Below, one piece after another: positions 1 through 5,006 of a stretch of 5,006 nt of DNA. This stretch comes from an uncultured Megasphaera sp. (GTDB lineage Bacteria; Bacillota; Negativicutes; Veillonellales; Megasphaeraceae), in NCBI RefSeq assembly GCF_958350005.1, contig NZ_CATWFF010000145.1, forward strand, positions 1 to 5,006. Direction: 5' to 3'. Every line of letters begins with the position of its first letter. Position 1 is the stretch's first letter. A program made the translations under genes and the position numbers. Under the pieces are notes generated by a model that made no database searches, was not told the DNA's origin, and saw only the letters and a list, made by a program, of their open reading frames with translations.

Positions 1-10
1 TAACAGAAAA

Positions 11-39
11 TAGATAATATATGAAAATAATGCTATACT
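11..39 (+). promoter_or_regulatory. Predicted sigma-70-type promoter of the araC-family gene
   Basis: A -10 box TATACT lies at 34-39 and is preceded by TG at 31-32, giving an extended -10 (TGcTATACT). A weak -35 candidate, TAGATA at 11-16 (4 of 6 consensus matches), sits 17 bases upstream. Transcription would start near 46, leaving a leader of about 30 bases that ends in the ribosome binding site. The spacer overlaps an 18-base motif shared with the hydratase leader, so the promoter may be autoregulated. Confidence 0.6.
16..33 (+). promoter_or_regulatory. Candidate operator, copy 1 (araC promoter)
   Basis: The 18 bases AATATATGAAAATAATGC match the minus-strand sequence at 4914-4897 in the hydratase leader at 15 of 18 positions, including an exact 9-base start (AATATATGA) and an exact ATGC end. 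This copy fills most of the spacer between the -35 and -10 boxes and includes the extended -10 TG, so a bound protein would block the araC promoter. The motif is AT-rich and could be coincidence. Assignment to the AraC-family protein is inference. Confidence 0.35.
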
Positions 40-61
40 TATTGCAAATACTGCTTTTTTT

Positions 62-68
62 AGGGAGG
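62..68 (+). promoter_or_regulatory. Ribosome binding site of araC-family gene
   Basis: AGGGAGG ends 8 bases before the ATG at 77. Strong match and spacing fix the start codon at 77. Confidence 0.85.
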
Positions 69-76
69 AATGTGAC

Positions 77-928
77 ATGCCGCAGAATGCCGGATATCTG
101 ACAGGACCGCTGAAACTGTTTTATCTGGACGATGACCAGGGCGTAACCTGTCCGTATCATTACCATGAATTCGGCAAAATCATGCTGTTTCTCCAGGGAC
201 AGGTTACGTATGATATAGAAGGGAAATCCTATCATCTGCAGCCCTACGACATTGTCATCATACCGGCAGGAATTCTGCACCGCCCCCATGCCGAGGCCGG
301 AGTGACGTATGAACGGATCATTGCCTATATCTCGCCGGCCTATGTAAAAGAATACCAGCAGCGTCACTGCGATCTTTCCGTCATCTTCCGCCAGGCCGGA
401 GCAGCCGTACTGCGCCAGCCTCAGGAAGCAGACAATCTGTACAGTGCCTCCTGCCGGCTGCGCCAGCTCTGCTGTCATGAAACAGATGATATGTACAGCT
501 CGGCCTTAAAAGATACGGTATTTCTGGAGTTTCTGCTCCACCTGGCCCGTTCTGTTTCCCAGAGACGGCTGGCATCGGTAAAGACCGGGCGGGAGCATCC
601 CAAAATTCAGCAGATTCTCGCATACATTCACGCCCACCTGACTGATGATTTATCTATTGAAACGCTGGCTCACCATACGTATCTGAGTCCGGACTACCTC
701 ATGCACATCTTCAAGGCCGAAACAGGGTACTCTCCTGGCGCCTATATTACGGCCAAGCGCCTGGCCCTGGCCCGCAGCCTGATGAGCAAGAAACTCCCCC
801 TGACGACAGTCTGCTATGACAGCGGCTTTAAACAGTATTCGACGTTCTACCGGGCCTGGAAAAAACGGTATGGTACGTCTCCCAAATCGGGAATTCATCC
901 GGCTCTGGACAGATATTGGGAAGAATAA
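77..928 (+). CDS. AraC-family transcriptional regulator with N-terminal cupin sensor domain
   Basis: This 283-residue protein has the usual length and order of an AraC/XylS regulator. Residues about 15-95 form a cupin-like sensor: H28, H30 and E31 in a PYHYHEFGK segment, a GxxxYDIEG turn (41-49), and PAGILHRP (63-70) with H68. Residues about 175-275 form the DNA-binding domain with two helix-turn-helix motifs, near 193-224 and 242-269. The second carries the family signature (G250-F251, F257, R259, then YGTSP at 265-269), with W261 where Phe is common. No signal peptide or membrane segment is seen, so it should be cytoplasmic. The ligand cannot be read from sequence. It is convergent with the aldehyde dehydrogenase gene and shares an upstream motif with the hydratase gene, so these enzymes are plausible targets (inference). 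Family assignment is very secure; activator versus repressor role is unknown. Confidence 0.95.
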   Translation: MPQNAGYLTGPLKLFYLDDDQGVTCPYHYHEFGKIMLFLQGQVTYDIEGKSYHLQPYDIVIIPAGILHRPHAEAGVTYERIIAYISPAYVKEYQQRHCDLSVIFRQAGAAVLRQPQEADNLYSASCRLRQLCCHETDDMYSSALKDTVFLEFLLHLARSVSQRRLASVKTGREHPKIQQILAYIHAHLTDDLSIETLAHHTYLSPDYLMHIFKAETGYSPGAYITAKRLALARSLMSKKLPLTTVCYDSGFKQYSTFYRAWKKRYGTSPKSGIHPALDRYWEE

Positions 929-965
929 AAAAACGTGCAGACACCTGACTGGGTCTGCACGTTTT
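927..965. terminator. Bidirectional intrinsic terminator between convergent araC and aldehyde dehydrogenase genes
   Basis: A perfect 13-bp stem pairs 930-942 (AAAACGTGCAGAC) with 953-965 (GTCTGCACGTTTT) around a 10-base loop, within which C944-C945 can also pair with G951-G952. On the minus strand the hairpin leads into seven T residues (complement of 927-933), a strong terminator for the aldehyde dehydrogenase transcript. On the plus strand only four T residues follow, all in the stem, so it probably ends araC transcription less sharply. The stem starts immediately after the araC stop codon. Confidence 0.88.
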
Positions 966-1005
966 ACTCATATAAAAGACTTGTCCTGTTTTACAGGTAT
1001 ATGCC

Positions 1006-2421
1006 TTAATTACCGTGATCAAAGAGAGCCTGCGGTTCTGTAAATTCCAGAATGCCGTCCAAGCCGCCTTCACGGCCAATGCCGCTTTCCTTAAATCCGC
1101 CGAAAGGAGCTTCCACATCGCGGGGGCCGTCGTTAATATATACGTTGCCGGCCAGAATACGGCGGCCTACGTCCAGAGCCAGCGTCTTCGGTCCCCATAC
1201 GGCAGCATTGAGGCCGTACGGCGTGTCATTGGCAATCTTCACTGCTTCTTCTACCGTATCATAAGGGATAACGCAGAGGACAGGGCCAAAAATTTCTTCC
1301 TGAGCAATAGCCATATCATTCGTCACATCTGCAAAAATAGTGGGACGAACATAATAGCCTGCATCTGGGGCATCAGGAAGTCCGCCGGCGAGAATACGGG
1401 CGCCGCCGTCAATGCCTTTCTGGATATAGCCTTTTACCGTATCATACTGATGCTGCGACGAAAGGGGCCCGATTTTTGTTTCGGCCTTCGTCGGATCGCC
1501 GACAATATATTCCGGCAGAATCTGCTTGATAAGGGTTTCAATTTTTCCTTTATCCGAACGGGGAATGAGGAGCCGCGACAAGGCCGTGCAGGTTTGTCCG
1601 GCATTGAGGAACAGGGAGTTAAAGCAGGAGCGAATGCCGCTTTCATAGTTATCCTGTTTCAGGAGAACGCACGGCGATTTGCCGCCCAGTTCCATGCTGA
1701 TGCGCTTGAGTCCGGCCAGAGCCCGCTGGGCTACGCCGCTTCCGGCTTCCGTCGATCCTGTAAAGGAAATCATGTTGATAAGAGGATGATCGCACAGGGC
1801 ATTGCCGATTTCACTGCCCCGGCCGGCGACGAGGTTGAATACGCCTTTCGGGAATCCGGCATGATCAAAGGCATCGGCCAGGTAATAGGCTGTCAGCGGC
1901 GTATGCTGGCTGGGCTTGAATACGACGGTGCAGCCGGCGAGAATAGCGGGAATAACTTTCTGCACAATCTGTCCCAACGGGTAGTTCCACGGCGTAATGC
2001 AGCCAATAACGCCAAGAGGACGGCGGTATACCGTCGATTTCGGCAGATATTCTACAAAAGGCGCCCGCAGGGTCAGATCCATGTACGATTCAATGCGTTC
2101 GTACTGATAGCGGACGTGATTGGCCCGGGCAAAGGTAACCGGTGCGCCCAGTTCCGATACGACGGCCTGGACAACATCGTCTTCAATACTCTGGAAATAG
2201 GACAGCATTTTCTGCATCAATTCCACTCTGGTTTTAGGCGGCGTAGCTTCCCAGGCCGGGAAAGCCTTGGCTGCTGCCTTGGCAGCTGCATCTACGTCGG
2301 CAGCATTGCCTGCCGGTACCTTGGCAAATACCGTCTTCGTTGCCGGGTTTTCCACATCAATGTATGTCTGGGACGCACTGGGCACCCAGGCGCCGTCAAT
2401 ATATTGCTTTGTAAAATCCAT
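1006..2421 (-). CDS. NAD(P)-dependent aldehyde dehydrogenase family protein (CddD/SSP0762-like)
   Basis: The 471-residue protein is a full-length ALDH-superfamily enzyme that oxidises an aldehyde to a carboxylic acid in the cytoplasm. Visible landmarks are PWNYP with N146 (oxyanion hole), K169 in VVFKPS (cofactor binding), FTGST at 220-224 (Rossmann turn), general base E244 in MELGGK, nucleophile C278 in GQTCTA, E376 in EEIFGP, and the C-terminal PFGGFKESGIGRE segment (439-451). All catalytic residues are intact. From memory the overall sequence is closest to the CddD/SSP0762-type group, whose named member acts on an oxo-fatty acid aldehyde; the true substrate here is unknown. The ATG at 2421 is chosen because AAGGGAG ends 8 bases upstream; an in-frame TTG at 2439 lies upstream of that site and is unsupported. 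It has its own promoter, and its transcript ends at the hairpin at 927-965. Confidence 0.95.
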   Translation of the reverse strand: MDFTKQYIDGAWVPSASQTYIDVENPATKTVFAKVPAGNAADVDAAAKAAAKAFPAWEATPPKTRVELMQKMLSYFQSIEDDVVQAVVSELGAPVTFARANHVRYQYERIESYMDLTLRAPFVEYLPKSTVYRRPLGVIGCITPWNYPLGQIVQKVIPAILAGCTVVFKPSQHTPLTAYYLADAFDHAGFPKGVFNLVAGRGSEIGNALCDHPLINMISFTGSTEAGSGVAQRALAGLKRISMELGGKSPCVLLKQDNYESGIRSCFNSLFLNAGQTCTALSRLLIPRSDKGKIETLIKQILPEYIVGDPTKAETKIGPLSSQHQYDTVKGYIQKGIDGGARILAGGLPDAPDAGYYVRPTIFADVTNDMAIAQEEIFGPVLCVIPYDTVEEAVKIANDTPYGLNAAVWGPKTLALDVGRRILAGNVYINDGPRDVEAPFGGFKESGIGREGGLDGILEFTEPQALFDHGN

Positions 2422-2429
2422 AATTCTGA

Positions 2430-2436
2430 CTCCCTT
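2430..2436 (-). promoter_or_regulatory. Ribosome binding site of aldehyde dehydrogenase gene
   Basis: On the minus strand AAGGGAG lies 8 bases before the ATG at 2421. It decides the start: the alternative in-frame TTG codon at 2439-2437 overlaps the first base of this site and has no Shine-Dalgarno sequence of its own. Confidence 0.85.
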
Positions 2437-2446
2437 CAATATATGA
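2435..2446 (+). promoter_or_regulatory. Candidate operator, partial copy 3 (aldehyde dehydrogenase leader)
   Basis: TTCAATATATGA is identical over 12 bases to the minus-strand sequence at 4917-4906 in the hydratase leader, and its AATATATGA core is also at 16-24 before araC. It lies in the 5' leader of the dehydrogenase gene, just upstream of and touching the ribosome binding site, and is oriented opposite to the gene. Similarity to the other copies fades after the core. AT-richness makes chance a real alternative. Confidence 0.25.
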
Positions 2447-2467
2447 TTCTGTTAAATTATCACTTCT

Positions 2468-2496
2468 ATTGTACACTTTATAAACTACGTGAGCAA
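2468..2496 (-). promoter_or_regulatory. Predicted promoter of the aldehyde dehydrogenase gene
   Basis: On the minus strand TTGCTC (2496-2491) and TACAAT (2473-2468) are separated by exactly 17 bases. The -10 is a 5 of 6 match, and the -35 keeps the important TTG. Predicted start of transcription is near 2461, giving a leader of about 40 bases. The promoter lies downstream of the hydratase terminator, supporting independent transcription of this gene. Confidence 0.55.
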
Positions 2497-2508
2497 GTAA
2501 AACCATGT

Positions 2509-2545
2509 AAAAAAGTAAGGACAGCTCGGCGCTGCCCTTTACTTT
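2509..2545 (-). terminator. Intrinsic terminator of the hydratase gene
   Basis: Arms at 2531-2545 and 2512-2525 form a stem of about 14 bp with one bulged base and a 5-base loop (2526-2530). On the minus-strand RNA the pair 2535/2521 is a G-U wobble, whereas on the plus strand it would be an A-C mismatch. The minus-strand hairpin is followed by T6 (complement of 2509-2514). Both facts point to a minus-strand terminator. It starts about 19 bases after the hydratase stop codon and lies before the aldehyde dehydrogenase promoter. Confidence 0.85.
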
Positions 2546-2563
2546 CCTTATATAATACAGTAT

Positions 2564-4855
2564 TTAATTTTTATTACGGTTGCGGTTGAAGTTAATCAGG
2601 CAGCCGGCTTTGACGATTTTCTTTTCATCTTCCGTCATGGGTGCAATATACAGGGAAATTTCCTGCAGCTGCGGCCCGACAATGTAGGCTTTAATATCTT
2701 TCATATCGCCTTCCAGAGCCTGGCGGACATGAGGAATATAGATATAATCGCCGACAGAGAAGGTCGGATCGCCTTCCATCTGGAACGGCAGCATCCCCCA
2801 GTTGATGACATTGGAACGATAGCGCTTCGTCGCATATTCACGGCAAATATTGGCCAGGCCGCCAAGAACGCGCTGGCAGCTGGCTGCCTGTTCACGGGCC
2901 GAACCATCGCCTGGTTTTACGCAGTAAATCATGCTGCCAATTTCCGTAGAAGCCATGTCAGCATCGGCAAAGGTTTCCTGCAGTTTGGCAAATACGTCTT
3001 TTAACTGGCTGTCTACGCCGGCCGGGCATTCTCCGGCCATGCGGGCCCGTTCAGCCTTATCGACGGCTTTTGCCCGTCCTACGTATTCCGGATCGCGGCG
3101 GGACAGCGTAAATTCAGCCAGGCCCAGGGGATTGGAACGATACGACGACGTTTCGCCAGACGGAATGAGTTCATCTGTCGTCGTTACAGGGTCCATAATC
3201 TTGGAGCATACTTTCAGCAGAATATTGTCGGAAAGGGCTTCCATGGACGGCCAGTCCTTAATATTCGGTCCATAGACGAGGGCATCCTTTTCTTCTGCCT
3301 TGCCAAATCCCTGATATACACGGGAAGCGTAAGACTGGTTATCGTAGGTATATTCCGGTTCCACATAATCATCCATATAACCTTCAGCCGACGTAAGAAC
3401 GCCGCCGTTGGCAGCCGTTGCCGCAATAGAGCGGGCATCCATGAGGGCGACGGCAGAGAACTGTCCGTTCCCCGGCTTCGAACCTTCACGGTTCGGGAAG
3501 TTTCGCGTCGTATGGCGAATACTGAAGGCATTATTGGCCGGCGTATCGCCAGCACCAAAGCAGGGGCCGCAGAAAGCAGTCTTGAAAATAGCACCGGCAG
3601 CCAGTAAATCGGCAACGGCACCTTTCTTGACCAGATCCATATATACGGGCTGAGACGACGGATAGACATCGAGAGTGAAGACGCCGTCACCGCAGCTGGC
3701 ATTCTTCAGAATGTGGGCAGCTGCCATGACATTGCCGTAGTTGCCGCCGGAACAGCCGGCAATGACACCCTGCTGTACATGAAGTTTTCCGTCTACAATT
3801 TTGTCGGTCAGGCTGAAATGAATATCCCGATTACTCATGCGGCTGGCAATGGTCTTTTCCGTTTCACGGAGAATATCGCCGAGATTGGCGTTCAGATCGT
3901 CAATGGTGAAGGCATTGCTCGGATGCATGGGCATGGCAATCATGGGCTTTATCTTGCTCAGGTCAACGACGATCATGCCGTCATAGTAGGCCACATCAGC
4001 CGGATTCAGTTCTTTGTAGTCATCACCGCGGCCATGCTGGGTCAGGTAGGCTTTCGTATCGTCATCAGTACGCCATACAGAAGAAAGACACGTCGTTTCC
4101 GTCGTCATGACGTCGACGCTGTTGCGGTAGTCTGTATTCATGGAAGCGACGCCAGGGCCGACAAATTCCATGATCTTATTCTTTACGTATCCATTTTTAA
4201 ATACGGCGCCGACAATGGCAATGGCAATATCGTGAGGTCCTACAGCCGGACTGGGCTTGCCTGTCAGATATACGCCGATGACGCCGGGATAGGCTACGTC
4301 ATAGGTATCGCACAGGAGCTGCTTAACCAGTTCGCCGCCGCCTTCGCCGACAGCAATCGTCCCGAGGGCACCATACCGGGTATGGCTGTCTGAGCCGATG
4401 ATCATCTTGCCGCAGCCGGCCATTTTTTCCCGCATATACTGATGAATAACTGCAATATGAGGAGGAACGAAAATGCCGCCGTATTTTTTAGCTGCTGACA
4501 GGCCGAATACGTGATCGTCCTCGTTAATCGTACCGCCGACAGCACACAGTGAATTATGACAGTTCGTCAGCACATAAGGAAGGGGGAACTTTTCCATTCC
4601 TGAAGCCTTCGCCGTCTGAATAATGCCGACAAACGTAATATCATGCGATGCCATGGCATCAAATTTGATTTTCAGCTGATCCATGGAATCAGACGTATTA
4701 TGAGCTTTCAAAATACCGTAAGCAATCGTCCCCTTGCGGGCTTCTTCCTTACAGGGTGCATGACCTGTAAGGGCTTCCACTTTCGCCGCTTCCTGCTCCG
4801 GTACGATCTGAGTGCCATGTACCAAATATACGCCGCCATCATATAATTGAATCAT
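2564..4855 (-). CDS. Aconitase-superfamily hydratase (YbhJ-like), [4Fe-4S] enzyme of unknown substrate
   Basis: The 763-residue protein has aconitase architecture: catalytic domains 1-3 (about 30-490), a linker, and the mobile swivel domain (about 550-740). Cluster cysteines are C368 (AGCSGG), C429 and C432 (FCGPC), spaced almost as in mitochondrial aconitase. Other landmarks are GSDSHT (154-159), H138 (VIHQ), E253 (MTTET), R451 and R456 (RNFPNR), and GDGSAREQ (649-656) with S652 and R654. The aconitase Asp100-His101 pair appears as H100-N101 (NCHNSL), and Ser643 as A653, so citrate is an unlikely substrate. Length is near that of E. coli YbhJ (about 750), a putative hydratase without firm function. 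The ATG at 4855 is preceded by AGGAGG with a 9-base gap; in-frame ATGs at 4909 and 4900 lack a ribosome binding site. It is expected to be cytoplasmic and oxygen-sensitive. Family is certain; reaction (likely hydration/dehydration of a carboxylic acid) is inferred. Confidence 0.93.
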   Translation of the reverse strand: MIQLYDGGVYLVHGTQIVPEQEAAKVEALTGHAPCKEEARKGTIAYGILKAHNTSDSMDQLKIKFDAMASHDITFVGIIQTAKASGMEKFPLPYVLTNCHNSLCAVGGTINEDDHVFGLSAAKKYGGIFVPPHIAVIHQYMREKMAGCGKMIIGSDSHTRYGALGTIAVGEGGGELVKQLLCDTYDVAYPGVIGVYLTGKPSPAVGPHDIAIAIVGAVFKNGYVKNKIMEFVGPGVASMNTDYRNSVDVMTTETTCLSSVWRTDDDTKAYLTQHGRGDDYKELNPADVAYYDGMIVVDLSKIKPMIAMPMHPSNAFTIDDLNANLGDILRETEKTIASRMSNRDIHFSLTDKIVDGKLHVQQGVIAGCSGGNYGNVMAAAHILKNASCGDGVFTLDVYPSSQPVYMDLVKKGAVADLLAAGAIFKTAFCGPCFGAGDTPANNAFSIRHTTRNFPNREGSKPGNGQFSAVALMDARSIAATAANGGVLTSAEGYMDDYVEPEYTYDNQSYASRVYQGFGKAEEKDALVYGPNIKDWPSMEALSDNILLKVCSKIMDPVTTTDELIPSGETSSYRSNPLGLAEFTLSRRDPEYVGRAKAVDKAERARMAGECPAGVDSQLKDVFAKLQETFADADMASTEIGSMIYCVKPGDGSAREQAASCQRVLGGLANICREYATKRYRSNVINWGMLPFQMEGDPTFSVGDYIYIPHVRQALEGDMKDIKAYIVGPQLQEISLYIAPMTEDEKKIVKAGCLINFNRNRNKN

Positions 4856-4864
4856 TACTTGCTG

Positions 4865-4870
4865 CCTCCT
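4865..4870 (-). promoter_or_regulatory. Ribosome binding site of hydratase gene
   Basis: A perfect AGGAGG on the minus strand lies 9 bases before the ATG at 4855. It moves the start 18 codons downstream of the longest open frame, whose first ATG at 4909 has no such site. A small GC hairpin (CGGC at 4876-4879 with GCCG at 4886-4889, 6-base loop) sits just upstream. Confidence 0.88.
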
Positions 4871-4895
4871 CTTACCGGCTGTACCGCCGTCCCCT

Positions 4896-4924
4896 CGCAT
4901 ATTTCTCATATATTGAAATATACG
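4896..4924 (-). promoter_or_regulatory. Inverted repeat / RNA hairpin in the hydratase leader
   Basis: On the minus strand CGTATATTTC (4924-4915) pairs with GAAATATGCG (4905-4896) over 10 bp with a 9-base loop. One pair is a G-U wobble in the minus-strand RNA and a mismatch in plus-strand RNA, which slightly favours a leader RNA structure over a purely DNA site. It lies about 40 bases upstream of the start codon and downstream of the predicted promoter. No poly-T tract follows, so it is not an intrinsic terminator. It may be a regulatory or stabilising hairpin, or a protein-binding site. Confidence 0.4.
4897..4914 (-). promoter_or_regulatory. Candidate operator, copy 2 (hydratase leader)
   Basis: Reading the minus strand, AATATATGAGAAATATGC matches the araC promoter sequence at 16-33 at 15 of 18 positions. 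Both copies have the same orientation relative to the gene they precede. The copy covers the loop and right arm of the leader inverted repeat. If the predicted promoter is right, the site lies about 50-65 bases inside the transcript, a roadblock-type position. Confidence 0.35.
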
Positions 4925-4967
4925 TAAATAATTTTCACAATATAAAATTTTTACTGATTCTCTACAT

Positions 4968-4976
4968 ATTATATCA
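4968..4976 (-). promoter_or_regulatory. Predicted extended -10 promoter of the hydratase gene
   Basis: The minus strand reads TGATATAAT (4976-4968): a perfect TATAAT preceded by a TGn extension. No convincing -35 is seen at the right distance (AGCCAT or similar), which an extended -10 can tolerate. Start of transcription would be near 4961, giving an unusually long leader of about 106 bases. A promoter closer to the gene, in the AT-rich stretch 4925-4950, cannot be excluded but has no clear -35/-10 pair. Beyond this element, up to 5006, no gene is recognisable. Confidence 0.5.
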
Positions 4977-5006
4977 TAATCGTTCTTCGAATGGCTACCC
5001 TGATTC

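Noticed and set aside
985..997. Small hairpin CCTGT-TTT-ACAGG after the aldehyde dehydrogenase stop
   Set aside because: It has only 5 bp with a 3-base loop and no T-run, and is weak next to the 13-bp terminator at 927-965.
1015..2589. A 524-codon open frame on the + strand, fully antisense to the aldehyde dehydrogenase gene
   Set aside because: It mirrors the coding strand of a clear full-length enzyme, its translation is rich in Arg, Gly and Ala with no recognisable domain, and it has no convincing ribosome binding site. Long antisense frames arise from codon bias.
3713..4393. A 226-codon open frame on the + strand antisense to the hydratase gene
   Set aside because: It is entirely inside a certain gene, has no recognisable domain, and is a codon-bias shadow like the other internal frames.
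4856..4909. An 18-residue N-terminal extension of the hydratase starting at ATG 4909
   Set aside because: There is no Shine-Dalgarno sequence before 4909 or 4900, while ATG 4855 has a perfect AGGAGG. The extension is low-complexity (Arg, Gly, Lys) and overlaps the leader hairpin.
4968..4980. Palindrome ATTAT-ATC-ATAAT over the hydratase -10 box
   Set aside because: The arms are five AT-only bases and largely follow from the TATAAT box itself, so this is not enough to call an operator.
4954..5006. Direct repeat CTGATTC at 4954-4960 and 5000-5006, flanking the hydratase -10
   Set aside because: Seven bases 46 apart is within chance for this composition, and no third full copy is seen at regular spacing.

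Overview
The window holds three intact genes with short, AT-rich intergenic regions: an AraC-family regulator on the + strand (77-928), and on the - strand an NAD(P)-type aldehyde dehydrogenase (1006-2421) and a large aconitase-superfamily hydratase (2564-4855). No RNA gene, insertion sequence, CRISPR array or phage feature is visible. Moderate-GC coding sequence, AT-rich spacers, strong AGGAGG-type Shine-Dalgarno sites and intrinsic terminators suggest a Firmicute. My impression from codon use and protein style is a Negativicute (Megasphaera-like), but nothing here proves the genus.

Layout. Bases 1-76 hold a good araC promoter (extended -10) and ribosome binding site. araC converges on the aldehyde dehydrogenase gene, and the 77-base gap between their stops holds one strong hairpin that can terminate both transcripts. 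The 142-base gap between aldehyde dehydrogenase and hydratase holds a terminator for the hydratase followed by a separate promoter for the dehydrogenase. The two enzymes are therefore neighbours on one strand but probably separate transcription units. Bases 4856-5006 are the hydratase leader and upstream region, with an extended -10 promoter about 115 bases before the start codon and a 10-bp hairpin in the leader.

How the genes may work together. The hydratase keeps the three Fe-S cysteines of aconitase (C368, C429, C432) and most catalytic residues. The Asp-His pair of the aconitase active site appears as His-Asn, and one substrate-binding serine is alanine, so its substrate is probably not citrate. 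The dehydrogenase has all standard catalytic residues and resembles the CddD/SSP0762-type group. An 18-base sequence upstream of araC recurs (15 of 18 identical) in the hydratase leader, and its 9-base core is found again in the dehydrogenase leader. This is consistent with one regulator controlling all three genes. The most interesting reading is a small, regulated carboxylic acid/aldehyde utilisation locus built on a poorly characterised (YbhJ-type) hydratase; that reading is inference.
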